Below, piece after piece: positions 24,810-36,304 of a DNA stretch of 64,000 bases. How positions within the stretch are numbered: the stretch's first letter is position 1; every line of letters begins with the position of its first letter. Position numbers and translations under genes: made by a program. Source of the DNA: Hofstenia miamia (taxonomy: Eukaryota > Xenacoelomorpha > Acoela > Hofsteniidae); contig CABFPE010000305.1 of the NCBI GenBank assembly GCA_900660155.1, forward strand, positions 90,473-154,472, written 5' to 3'. The notes under the pieces are model-generated. The model was not told where the DNA came from. It ran no database searches and saw only the letters and a program-made list of their open reading frames with translations.

Positions 24810-25990
24810 GATAATTACTGACTATAAATTACACCGTGATTGGAATTAAAAATCTATTGACGCATTGCAAAAGAATACTATCATGATAATATATAACAAA
24901 TTTTAGAAAGGACAGTTAGAATTAATATGAACATGACATTTGTTTACTCCATTACTGTAGTAAGAAACTATTGGTTAATAAACGTATAAAATATATTTAA
25001 CGATTATTGCTAAAATCAAGATGAGACACGTATGATTTTGTAAAATGCATAAATTGTTGACAAATAATCGGCTTAGCAATTCGAAAAATTAAATCCATTA
25101 AGAAAATTATTTATAATTTAAGCTCAATTGATAAATATTTAAAATATTTTATTAGCTATGTCCTCCGATGTTGTAAATCTTAAATTATGTTTGTTCATTA
25201 AACATATGTTTATATAATGTTATGCATAATTTTTGGCACTTTAAACATGTTTCAGTTTCAATATTGTATTGTATTTCTCTAAAGGAAACTTCAAATTTAA
25301 AAATATATTTTGAAATTCCATCATAATAGATTTACAAATTCCTCATCATTTTATTCATAATATAAATATTGTACATCTAGAAAATATAATGCACCAAAAA
25401 AATCATAATATAATTTAAGAAAATAACATTAATAAATAAAGGCATTATAAACAAAGAACTCAGTACTACTATACTTATAGCATTTTTGTGATGGTGTTTT
25501 AACTTTCATATTTGCAATTAAAATAAGTTATTCATATAATGTTTTTTAATATGAACATTAATTTAGAGGCATAGAATTTTCACTTATGAATGCTATGTTG
25601 ATTTCAAATGCTTTGACTGACACCTGTGGTACTTAAGCATTAAGGTGACCCAATAATTTTTTTTAAATTATATCTAATTGCACAGATGTGATTTAAATTC
25701 AAACATTTTATTAACATATATTTTTGTCAAAGGAAATTTTTTTATATTAGTACTAAATTTAGGACTCTGTGGCTGCATTGAGCACAATGATTCATATTTA
25801 GAAAAATTTTTATAAAAATTTTATATTTCTTACCAATTTATCTAAATAAATATTCAGCATAATTTTGTAGTCAATAACATTAGTAAATATTAAAATTGCT
25901 AGATTTTGGCTTATTTCAGCATTCAAGTATCAACTATTTGAAATATGTTTGCATAATAATCTTAGGCTTCCTATAATTCATATACTCTTT
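24810..25990. other. CBP upstream region
   Basis: This AT-rich DNA should hold the CBP promoter and 5' UTR. No TATA box or initiator could be singled out. CpG dinucleotides stop at about 25,160 and are practically absent from there to about 52.7 kb. Confidence 0.4.
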
Positions 25991-25999
25991 TATATATGT

Positions 26000-26760
26000 A
26001 TATAAGGGAAAATTGATACAGAGTATTTCACTAATGTCTTTAAAAACAGCAATTAAAAATGGTTTTACTGAATTGTTTATTGAAATAAGTTGTGTCAATA
26101 CATTTGAACAAAAAAACTTTACAGACAATGACTATTTCCAAAAAAATTTAAATGTATTATTTTTATATAATTCATTAAAAACAATAGCATTCAACTGTTG
26201 TATAGTTTCCTTAACAGATAGGAAATGTTTATTCCTGTTATGTAAACATTAAAAATAGTGTTCCACAAGGAACAGTTCTAGGTAATCTCTTGTTTACTAT
26301 ATATAAAAATAATATTTGTAAGATTGGTAATTGTGAGATACATCAATATGCAGATGACACATGTATTAAAATTAACAAAGCACAAAAGCCATATATTGCT
26401 GCAAGTACATTAACAAATAATCTAAAACATATTAGAAAATATTTTCATCAAAATACTTTAATGCTAAATATTAACAAAACTCAATTTACAATATTTTCTC
26501 CAAAGCAAATTTGAAGTATTGCATCAAAGTTTACACTGAAAATAGAAGATTATGCCATCCAACAAATTGAAACAGTGAAATACTTAGGTGTAGAATTAAA
26601 TCAAAAACTGAATTTCAAGGAATTCATTTCAAAGAAAATTCAACTGATGAACAATGCATTAAATTGTCTTTTTGAGATTAAGTGATTTACAAAAAATCCA
26701 CAATTTATAAATGCATTTGTAACCAGCCAATTCATATATTAATGTCAACTTTTAAATAGC
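26000..26760 (+). pseudogene. Non-LTR retrotransposon reverse transcriptase fragment
   Basis: The translation contains NSVPQGTVLGNLLFTIYKNN and then HQYADDTCIKIN, the classic QGS/T-VLGPLLF and YADD motifs of LINE reverse transcriptases of the Jockey/CR1 type. VKYLGVELNQKLNFKEFI follows, the usual palm/thumb block. A frameshift before the first motif and stops after it show decay. Only the catalytic core is left; the endonuclease and 5' part are missing. It is CpG-free, unlike the LINE fragment at the start of the window. Confidence 0.8.
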
Positions 26761-27426
26761 TTAAGTACTTTCAATAGTGATAAAATTAATGTAACCTTCA
26801 AATGAGGAATCAGAGTCCTATTTAACACTAACAAACAAAATGCAGTAAATATTTGCAAAAATATAAATTAAATTTACCAGCTTACAAATTCTTTACAAAC
26901 ACTTCCAAATTTTTTAAAATTATTAAAGGTTGATCTTAACTTCAACTAGAGAACATTAAACTGCAAATCACTAATTTTATGCAAATCAAAAATCTGGCAA
27001 AATTTGTTTATATTTAATACTATAAAAGATTGAAGCACTCTTGATATTGAGATAAGGTTAATCAAGAATATTCAAGTGTGCAAGTGGAAATTGAAATATA
27101 ATCTCTTGTGTCATCAAAATATTGTAGAGTCTCTCAGGGCCTTTCTTTTATCATTTTGATTAATTATTGTATTTTTGAGCTTAATCTTGCTCTGATTGGA
27201 TGTCACTTTGATGTAATCAATTTAGATCATTAAGTTTCTAATGTATTATTTTCAATATTAGATTTGTTTGTCCCCTCAAAATTGTGTAAATGTGTTATTG
27301 TTCTTTAATTTTGTGAGGGAACTTGTGATCAAGAAAAAGTGTAAACAAGACAGGTAATAATTCAATAATGTAGTAAGGATGCAGAATAAACTTTGTCTCA
27401 CTCAACTGTGTTTGTTTTTTCTTTAA

Positions 27427-27835
27427 CCCCTAAAGGACAAATATGTCCCCTTTCAAAATATAGCTCTATTTAGAAAAAAAACAATTCAAATGTCGCAAAT
27501 GACGACGTGGTATTATATGTCTAGTTATACTGTACAAATTTCATGTGCGTATGCTTCATTTAAACTTTATACTAATAAACAAATATATAAAAATTAACGT
27601 ATATTTCATAAATATAACGCATTTTATGATAAAAAATCATAAAAAAATCAATAATACCTCATTGGAACAAGGTCTCATCCTTAAAGGGTTAAACGAAGCA
27701 TACGCGCATGAAATTTGTCCAGTATAACTAGACATATAATACCACGTCGTCATTTGTGACATTTGAATTGTTTTTTTTTCTAAATAGAGCTATATTTTGA
27801 AAGGGGACATATTTGTTGGCATTGTCCTTTAAGGG
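27427..27835. mobile_element. piggyBac-type MITE with TTAA target duplication, CpG-rich
   Basis: TTAA at 27,423-27,426 and at 27,836-27,839 flank a 409-bp element. Its ends CCCCTAAAGGACAA and TTGTCCTTTAAGGG are inverted, and the inverted homology runs through most of its length, including AAATGTCGCAAATGACGACG against CGTCGTCATTTGTGACATTT. It splits the 5' LTR of element 1. Unlike everything around it, it keeps several CpGs, so it arrived after most of the surrounding CpG loss. Confidence 0.8.
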
Positions 27836-28057
27836 TTAATATTGCTAACCCCTTTTAGGCATTATGTTATATCTGGTTATAATAACTGCTTAAATCTTTG
27901 CCAACAATTTAGGAGTTACTCCTCCAAGTTTAGGGTGACAACTCACCTTATTCTGGCAGGCAGCCCAAATTGTTGATGAAATTAAGTTATGGATATGTTT
28001 ACATGTAGGGAATTACAACTTTTAATAAATCATTGCAATTTGAACATGCACACTATA

Positions 28058-28862
28058 CCCAGATAAGAATTTTGGTTGTCTTTATGTTGTTTATGGTTGT
28101 TTCATACTTTTGGTTGTTGCAGCAACCATTAACATCATAATAACAACCATTAATACTAATTTGAGCAAATAAAAATGTGATAATTTAAGATTCAAGCAGA
28201 TGCTTGCAAATAGAACTCACTTCATCATTTTGATTACTAGATCATTTTTATATAAAGAACGGAATTGCAAAAAGCTTTTTTGAAATATTAAATTTGTGAA
28301 AAATTATAATACAATTGGTAAGCAAATTTTCAAAATAATTTATTCATGAATATTTGGACACCTTCAAATTATCTGTCAGATAAAAAAGTTACATTTGAGC
28401 AGAAGAGATTCTTTACACTTTAAAAAGTATTATTTCAAAATTATACTTAACTTTAAAAGTTTAAATTTTTGTTAAATTTGGCAGATTTTTATGCTTATTG
28501 TTATCATTTAAAATCAAGACATTCATTCAAAATTTCAGCAAATGTTGTATTTAATGTATTTATTGTATTACTGTTCTGTGCTTTGTTGAGCTTGTGTTTG
28601 TTTAAACAGCAATGTATGAACTGATTATCAATATAAATTTGATGTATTGCATATAAAAGTAATGCTAGAAAAATCATAGGCAACATAAAATAATGTTGTT
28701 ATGACCTAAAATAGTGCTTTTTTATTCAGAAAAAACAACCAAAAAGCAACCTAATGTGACATTGTTGGAACAACATTGTTTAGACTAGTCAAAAGGGTAC
28801 CATTTCAATGTTAAAACAACCATAAAAAACAACATTGTTTAGACCAAAATTTGTTATTTGGG
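28058..28862. mobile_element. MITE family 'CCCAGATAA', copy 1
   Basis: The termini CCCAGATAAGAATTTTGGTT and CAAAATTTGTTATTTGGG are inverted repeats flanked by TA on both sides. The ends are rich in GGTTGTT words and their complements, so the element has long, repetitive, fold-back ends. It has no coding capacity that I can recognise. A second copy in the opposite orientation lies at 32,863-33,680. Confidence 0.75.
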
Positions 28863-29571
28863 TAACTGTACCCAGTAATGATAATAAACTGTTGGTAAAT
28901 GTGAATGCATGGCAATTACATCCTATTATTATTTATTACATGAGCTGAGAAATAAGTACAAATGAGAACTGTTTTAATTGAACTAGAAATTAACAACTTG
29001 AGACATGTAAGTTAGCACTTTTAGTGAGCTTGGAATTCTCTTCATGGATACCACTTCAGTGTGATGCCCTGCAAGTTGGTCATTATTGGAAGTGAGTCCT
29101 CAGTGGATTATTTCTGTTACTCTGTTGCAATGGCAAATTACTGATATCTTTGTTCTGTTAGAATGTGGGTCACTCACTGTGATGGTAGACTTTGAAACCT
29201 TCTGTTAAAACAATTGAGTTCCCTAGTACCCTTGGAGTAGTCTGAGCTCCCCTGTGATTCTACATGGTGGCCCTGATGTGATTCTGAATGGTTATTAAGC
29301 TAGGAAGAATTTCCTTACAATCTGCTGTCAGACATCAGCCCTGTAATGCTACATGGCAACACTGATGTGCACTGTGCTCCAACAATGTTCTAAGCTCATT
29401 TCTGTTGTTACCTTATTGTTGTTTCTTTCTTCTAGCATTTGGATTTAGTACTGAACCCCTACCACACTTTCTGCCATTTTAGTTTTTGTCTACTAAATCT
29501 CTGGAGTACACTCTCAAATTGTTTGTTGGATTGTTACTGAATTTATTTTTGATTCTTTTTTTTCATTCATA

Positions 29572-30163
29572 ATGGAAGGTTTTTCTTGTAATGAGACTCC
29601 CTCATCAAGCATCCCCTGTGCAAGCATAGGTGGCCAGGATGCTACTTCTTGTACTGATGGAATATTAGTTACTGTTTCTCCACCCTCTCAATTTACTTAA
29701 TCACTCCCAGTCATTACTTGACAAACTTTCAACCCAGTTTAACCCACAAGTGGCTGAGATAGAATTGCTCAAAGAAGCTCTTTTGCAGCAACCTGCAATG
29801 CAAGCCAATTGCAAATGATGAATTGATTCTCTGCAGGCCAAACTATGGCTACAAGAGTCTAAAGCTTTGCAGAGGGAGAAAAGATTAATCAATGCTATCA
29901 CTTCACTGGAAATGTAAATTCAGCATCTCAACTCCCCACCCTTTGCACCTCTGCAGCCAACTTATCAGGAGAGCACACCTCCTCACCAGCCTCCTACCTC
30001 ATCTGGAAATTCAGATTATGTAACTTGTGATGTTCTTAATGAAGCCCTTGATGCTTTCAGTACTCATTTTACTGATACTGTTATTCAAATTATTTTGGCA
30101 CACCTCCCAGGTGCCACCACTGTGCCTATTACCAATTCTTCAACATATAATTTTGTAATGCCA
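29572..30163 (+). pseudogene. gag-like N-terminal region of element 1
   Basis: An ATG at 29,572 opens a 43-codon stretch rich in Ser, Cys and Thr. After a stop and frame change, the text continues as a heptad-like, charged segment (EIELLKEALLQQPAMQAN, then LQESKALQREKRLINAI). A Pro-rich part follows (PPHQPPTSSG), then a hydrophobic helix-like part, up to VMPV and a stop created at the junction with the inverted LTR at 30,165. Position just downstream of the primer binding site, a coiled-coil look and a Pro-rich linker fit a gag start. No sequence motif proves it. Confidence 0.45.
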
Positions 30164-30164
30164 G

Positions 30165-31313
30165 TGTAGCATCTGCTACCAGGCTTTAATAAGGAGCTAA
30201 TTATTCTTTTAAATTATTATTTCTTGTTATATACAGGTAGGGATGTACCAATTTGATCTTTTACTCTAATAGGATGTATATTGCTATTAACTTGTATTAA
30301 TTTCAATTAATCCAATACTGTTTAGGTATAACATCATTGCAGTTTTCTTCCTATGACTTCACTGTGGCATCTCACTGACTCTGATCTCCAAATCAATCCA
30401 CAGCTGTGTGCCTCAGTTGTTGATTGAGTTATTCCAAGTTTCAGCTCAACAAAGTAACTTATATGTTCCCTATCCTTACTCAGTGCAACCCTCATGGCTG
30501 GATATAACTGACTTAAACTCAATTTGTAATGTGCAATTTTGTACTTCACAACCTGGCAATGTTACTAGCTGCTTAATAAATAGTACTTCAGCCATTACCA
30601 AAATCTATTGGCTTTAAATAATAAAAATAAACAAAGTAAATAGTTACTTGCAGCTTCCTACCTTACATTTAGATAACAGTAGATGCTTGGTCTATTTATC
30701 AGTCTATTTATAGGTCACCTAATTGCTCAGGCTAATGTAATATAAATACAACCTACAGTAGGCAATCTAGCCTTATCTCTGAAAATCAATTATTTAATAC
30801 ATTCAAATGAATGAATCAATAGTCAGCTAAATGGAGAAAAAACTCCTATTTTTATCTCTAATGTAAATGCAGGTTCATGGCTTAGATCAAGGACCCTTGA
30901 ATCACTCCTGATGTGTGCCCAAGCCACTACTAATGCATATTGAAATGATTTAGAAATAAGCAAACCAAATGAAATCTAAAGATAAGATTTTTGAAGAATT
31001 TACTTCAACAGTTTCAAAATTAATTTCTGCTCTATTTATAGTACAATTCAAAAACTACCTGTCATTTGAAATTTGAATTTGTTCATCTGCCAAAATGGCT
31101 AAAAATAATGGAAGCATTATTGCCCCCTTTGTTTTGTCAAATTATTTGTCAACAAGTACTAATTTGCTATATTGTTTCTTGATTGCATATTACAAACATA
31201 ATGATATATAAATCTAAATTGTTTTTAATCACTAAATAATTATTTGATCTTAGTTCTGACTAATCATCCATCCTTTTCTTCTTCTAGCAGATTATGCTTT
31301 GGATTATGCTACA
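30165..31313 (-). repeat. LTR of family X, minus orientation (3' LTR of element Z)
   Basis: Read on the minus strand, it starts TGTAGCATAATCC at 31,313 and ends GGTAGCAGATGCTACA at 30,165, so it has TG...CA ends with inverted TGTAGCAT/ATGCTACA termini. The minus-strand sequence just before it, AAGGAGGGCA, is a polypurine tract very like that of element 1. It is therefore the 3' LTR of a minus-strand element, here called Z. It forms a 1.1 kb inverted repeat with 31,991-34,396. Confidence 0.7.
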
Positions 31314-31990
31314 TGCCCTCCTTAGCTTGTGTTATTTTTAGTACAGATCATTCTCTGTGGACTAATTCATCAGCTTTTCAAATTATTGGTTCTGCACAGG
31401 GATTGCTCCAGTGCATAGTCACAAATTCAGGCTGCTTTGTCATTTTTAGGACTGCCTCTCTTTCTGTTGTCACAGTGCTGCAATAGCATAAAATTTGCTT
31501 CTTTGATATTCTTTGATAATGGTGTTATCTCCTGGAGCTCATTCATTTTGGCTGAAAAAATGTTGCAAAATTTTCTGTAGAGATGTATGCCTTTTATTGC
31601 TATCATCAGCGCATCATTTGCACATCTGCTCTGCTTGTATGTTCCATGTCTTCACGTATTGTTGTGTTTGAATAGAAAAATGTAAAGACTTTCCTGAGGC
31701 TTCTTGTATTTGCTACATCCTTATAGAAAAAAACTTATGTTATCTCTAACTTCTTCCTCTGTGATCATTGTCAGGTCATTCTTGTTTAATCTCATCATCA
31801 TTACTATCTCCACACACTTTATGACATTGTAGAATCAATATTTCTTGTCCCACAGATACAGCCAGACCACGTCATTCACTCCCAAAAACAGCATTATCAC
31901 ATTTGTTGTTTGTTTGTCTATTTCATCTTGTAATTCCTTCAGTTGCTCATTTATTGGTTTACCTTGTGTGTATAGTTGATAAAAAGTTAT
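31314..31990 (-). pseudogene. End of 3' ORF of element Z (domain B remnant)
   Basis: On the minus strand, translation gives KPINEQLKELQDEIDK, then LGVNDVVWLYLW, then MITEEEVRDNISFF, broken by stops. The same order of words occurs at about 44.72-45.05 kb on the minus strand (GVNELVW, YNVKQRIDIVFML, NEVIQNASFF). It lies immediately before a polypurine tract and LTR, so it is the 3'-most coding part of the family X element. The protein family is unknown to me. Confidence 0.45.
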
Positions 31991-32862
31991 TGTAGCATAA
32001 TCCAAAGAATAATGCTGCTAAGAAGAGAAGATTAGATGATTAGTCAGTATTAAGATCAAATTATGATTTATTGATTAAAAACAATTTAAGTTTAATTATC
32101 ATCATTATTTTTGTAAATGCAAATAAGAAACAAAATAGCAAATTAGTACTTGTCAATGAATAATTTGACTAAACAAAGGGGGCAAAATCACTTCCATTAT
32201 TTTTAGCCATTTTGGCAGACGAACTAAATTCAAATTTCAAACAACAGGTACTTTTTGAATTATATTATAAATAGAGTGGAATTCAATTTAGAAATCTATT
32301 GAAGTAAATTCTTTGGAAATCATATTCTTAGATTTAACTTGGTTTGCTTATTATTAATCAATGTCAAGCTAAATAGTAAATGCAGTAGTAGTGGCTTGGG
32401 CACACATTGGGAGCAATTTGAGGGTCCTTGATCCAAGCCATAAACCTGCATTTAGGTTAGGTGTAACAAATAGGAGTTTTCCTCTATTTAGCTGACTATT
32501 GATTCATTCATTTGCATGTATTAAATAATTGATATCAGAGATAAGGCTGGATAGCCTACCATAGGTTATATCTGTATTACACTGTCAAATTAGGTGGCCT
32601 ATAAATAGACAGATAAATAGACTGAACATGTACTGTTATTTAAATGTAAGGTAGGAAGCTGCAAGTGATTATTTACTTTATCTAATTATATTGATTAAAG
32701 CCAATAGTTTTTGGTAATGGCTGAAGTAATATTTATTAAGCAGCTACTGAACTTACCAGGTTGTGAAGTATCATAATTACACATTACAAATTGAGTTTAA
32801 GTCAGTTACAAACAGCATTGAGAGCTGTACTGAGTTAGGATAGGGAACACATAAGTACTTTC

Positions 32863-33680
32863 CCAGATAACAATTTAAGGGCTAAACAATGTTGTTTTTG
32901 GTTGTTATGTGGTTGTTTTATGTGTCAAATACAATGTTGTTTTAATGTTGAAATGGTACCATTTCATTGGTCAAAACAACATTGCTTCAACAATGTCACA
33001 TTAGGTTGCTTTTTGGTTGTTTTTTATGAATTAAACAGCAACATTTTGAGGTTGTAACAATGTTGTTTTATGTTGTCACATGATTGATTTAGCATTACTT
33101 TTATATGCAAAATAAAATTTTATAATGCTAGGCTGTTCAAACATTGCATTTAAACAAACACAAGTCCAACAAAGGGCAGACCATTATGTTTGAGATACTG
33201 TTAAGTCATATTCAATACAAACAATTGTTAAAGATTTAAATGAATGTCTTGTATATAAATGATAACAATGAGTATAAAAATCTGCCAAAATTAACAAAAA
33301 TTTAAAACTCTAAAATTAAGCACAATTTTATAAGAGTTTTTTCTTAAGTTGTGAAAAATCTTTTCAGCTCAATTATAACTTATGCTATTTAACAGTCAAT
33401 ATCAAGGTGTCCAAATATTCATGAATAAATTATTTTGAAAATTCACTTATCTGGTATATTATAATTTTTCGCAAATTAAAAATTTCAAAAAAGGTTTTGC
33501 AAATCCTTTTTTTTATAAAAGGATCTAGTAATAAAACTAACAACATGAGTTTTTTTTCAAGCATCTGCTCACTGATTATTTTTTACTAAAGTTGTTATTA
33601 TGATGTTAGTGGTTGCTGTAACAACCAAAAGTATAAAACAACTATAAACAACATAAAAACAACCAAAATTGTTATCTGGG
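32863..33680. mobile_element. MITE family 'CCCAGATAA', copy 2 (inverted)
   Basis: The ends CCCAGATAACAATT and AATTGTTATCTGGG are inverted. The whole 818 bp matches copy 1 at 28,058-28,862 in reverse complement, including GGTTGTT-rich ends and the GAGTATAAAAATCTGCC-like core. It is inserted in the family X LTR. Confidence 0.75.
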
Positions 33681-34360
33681 TTGATGAGCTGAGTCTTGGA
33701 ACTACTCAATTGGTGATGGAGGCACAGATGGAGTGATTCAGAAATTAGAGTTGGCTGGAGGCCATAGCCAAATCATGGAGAAGAACTGCAACAGTAGTAT
33801 ACCAAAACAGTATTGAGTTACTTTAAGTTAAGTAAAGATTAACAACAGTGTATCTCATGTTGGAGTTAAACATATAATGAGGAACAATAATTTAAAAGAA
33901 NACTTATCTGGTATATTATAATTTTTCGCAAATTAAAAATTTCAAAAAAGGTTTTGCAAATCCTTTTTTTTATAAAAGGATCTAGTAATAAAACTAACAA
34001 CATGAGTTTTTTTTCAAGCATCTGCTCACTGATTATTTTTTACTAAAGTTGTTATTATGATGTTAGTGGTTGCTGTAACAACCAAAAGTATAAAACAACT
34101 ATAAACAACATAAAAACAACCAAAATTGTTATCTGGGTTGATGAGCTGAGTCTTGGAACTACTCAATTGGTGATGGAGGCACAGATGGAGTGATTCAGAA
34201 ATTAGAGTTGGCTGGAGGCCATAGCCAAATCATGGAGAAGAACTCCAACAGTAGTATACCAAAACAGTATTGAGTTACTTTAAGTTAAGTAAAGATTAAC
34301 AACAGTGTATCTCATGTTGGAGTTAAACATATAATGAGGAACAATAATTTAAAAGAATAA
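33443..34360. repeat. 459-bp tandem duplication across a single N
   Basis: The block 33,443-33,900 is repeated from 33,902, with a single N at the joint and only about one base different (ACTGCAAC against ACTCCAAC). The copies include the end of the MITE and part of the LTR. The N makes an assembly artefact the simplest explanation. Confidence 0.7.
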
Positions 34361-34574
34361 TTTACTCTCTGTTAAAGCTTGGTAGCAGATGCTACATAGT
34401 GACCATGACACTTAAGAACAAGGAGAAGAATCAAACCAATATCCTGACTCAGGACTTGGAATAAGCAAGTAAGTAAAGCAACCAAAGTAACAGAACACAT
34501 GTGGAAAATCAGATACAGCACACAGTCAGCTATGAGATAACTACTACCACTACACCTAACTTAAAGCAGGCACA

Positions 34575-36268
34575 AAGATGAGAATCACACCAAATTGCCA
34601 GTCACTACTAATTGTAAATTAAGATGACAAATACATGAGGAAAGAAAGGCAGTGCCAAGAAAGGAACAAGCAAAACAACCCCTCCCCAAGGAGAGCACAC
34701 TCAGAGACAGACACATCCCCCACAGAATTGGAAACCCTACACATGTCCCTAGAAACAGGATCCAGTGAAGTCCTGAATATTTTAAGACAGACAAACAAAA
34801 CAGAAACAATACTGAGATCTGAGATGCAGTTGCTGGTAGAAAGAATTGTGAAATTAGTATAGGAAAATGAGAACACATTAAGAGAACTAAAAATTGAAAT
34901 GGAGAATCACCTAGAGAACCAAAGCAAAAATTTCCAAAAAGATATCAAGGCGTTAACAAATCAATTAGCACAATCAAACAAATGTTTCCAGGAACAGAAT
35001 GAGAAATGGGAAAACATATGCTGACAGTTAGAGGATGTGAACAGGCAGTTAATCCTAGACAACAACATACAAGCTCAAGAAATAGAACAACTTAGAGACA
35101 AACTCAGATCAGCAGAACTAGAAGATCTAAGACATAAACTGAGAGCAATACAGGAAAACAAAGAGGAAAAGCCGAGGGCAACAAGAATGCATGAAATGAT
35201 AATTGAGCAGAGGAAAGAGAGAAGCCTACAAGAATCACCAAAAAATTTTAAAAAACAGTTCAGGGAAATAGAAGAAGAAGAGGAAGAAAAGAAGAAAAAA
35301 ATCTTTGATGAAATCATGAAAGCAGTGACAAATCAACTCACAAAAAGTTAACAGATGAATATACAGAGGAGACCCATCTATGAAAACTTAATGCTGCCAG
35401 AACACAGCCACAACAACACAATACCATGCAAGGCAACCTTGCCAAAATTTAATGGAAAAGTAGATAGCTACAATCCAACATTTCTAGAATGGCTACAAAT
35501 GTTTGAAATCACAATGGCTGAAAGAAAAGTAAGCCAAAGAGCAGCAGCTGCAAGGTTCCCATTATATCTAACAGGAGCAGTGTCCCAACACTATCTACTC
35601 TTAGATACAGACACAAAATGAGACTACAAACTTTTAATCAGAGACTTTGTAGATTACTATGAAAACAAAAGCTTTAAAAATCAGTACCAAATTATACTAA
35701 ACTCAACAAAGAAGAGAAAGATGGATGACATCTGAAGCTACATCCAGCAAGTAGAATGATTGGTGACACTCATTTCAAGGGGAAACAAATACTCAAAATA
35801 CGACCTTTTCTCCCATATTTGTAAGGGAATGCCAGAGAACATCAGAACACAATTTGAGATTATGTGTGATGTGGATGACAAGTTAGAGAAGATGATTAGG
35901 AAAGCTGTAGACATACAGGCAACAATAGAGAACAACACCTGCATCTATGAGAAAGTGGGATGGAACAAAGAAAAGCCAACAGAATGGCAGAATAGCTACA
36001 AAACACAAACAGGGAACACCAAAGCTTATAAGGAAAAGAAAGCAGAGAAGTTCATTAACATAAAAAACAAAGACAGAAAGTCAAAGTAGGTGAGAGAAAG
36101 AGACATAAAGTTCTATAATTGTGGACAGAAGGGGCACAGAAAAGATGAATGCAGAAAACAAATCAACATGATCAGAGAAGAGGAAGCATACTATGAAGAT
36201 GAGGACATAATCAAGTCTGAATCAGAGTTGTTGGAGGATCCCCAAACAGAGGAAGAATCAGAAAACTA
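34575..36268 (+). pseudogene. gag remnant of family X element (coiled coil, decayed zinc knuckle)
   Basis: One single frame from about 34,635 to 36,268 reads as a Ty3-type gag with about seven internal stops. A Gln/Glu-rich coiled coil (34.75-35.35 kb) is followed by a capsid-like block with LPKFNGKVDSYNPTFLEWLQ, RFPLYLTGAVSQHY and YIQQVE*LVTLISRGN. Then comes a basic stretch and the knuckle FYNCGQKGHRKDEC at 36,111-36,153. The first Cys of the CCHC zinc knuckle is Phe. Four of the internal stops are TGA, which could each come from CGA (Arg). The start codon is not certain. It packages retrotransposon RNA in functional relatives. Confidence 0.7.
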
Positions 36269-36304
36269 GTTTGAGCACCAACTCCAAAAAACTGAGCACC
36301 TATA

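Larger units (their letters stand above)
27123..29264 (+). repeat. 5' LTR of element 1, carrying two MITEs
   Basis: It aligns along its length with 40,399-41,351, for example the AATAAA-containing stretch near 27,386 and ACATGAGCTGAGA near 28,940. Interruptions are a 409-bp MITE at 27,427 and an 805-bp MITE at 28,058. The end is GATTCTACA at 29,256-29,264. Confidence 0.75.
31991..34396 (+). repeat. 5' LTR of family X element, plus orientation, with MITE
   Basis: It starts TGTAGCATAATCC and ends AGATGCTACA, and is the reverse complement of 30,165-31,313 apart from a nested 818-bp MITE and a 459-bp duplicated block that abuts an N. After removing these, its length is about 1.13 kb. It is followed by TAGTGACCATGACAC, which resembles the TGGTGGCC primer binding site of element 1 with one G changed to A. 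The gag and protease remnants downstream are in the matching orientation. Confidence 0.65.

Noticed and set aside
26013..26252. 79-codon ORF taken alone as a gene
   Set aside because: It is the part of the LINE reverse transcriptase just upstream of the SVPQGTVLG block, broken by a frameshift.
34585..34878. Two minus-strand open frames of 85-97 codons, hydrophobic and Cys-rich
   Set aside because: They lie antisense to the gag coiled-coil region and arise from its base composition.
35075..35317. Serine- and phenylalanine-rich minus-strand frame
   Set aside because: It is the antisense shadow of a Glu/Lys-rich gag segment.
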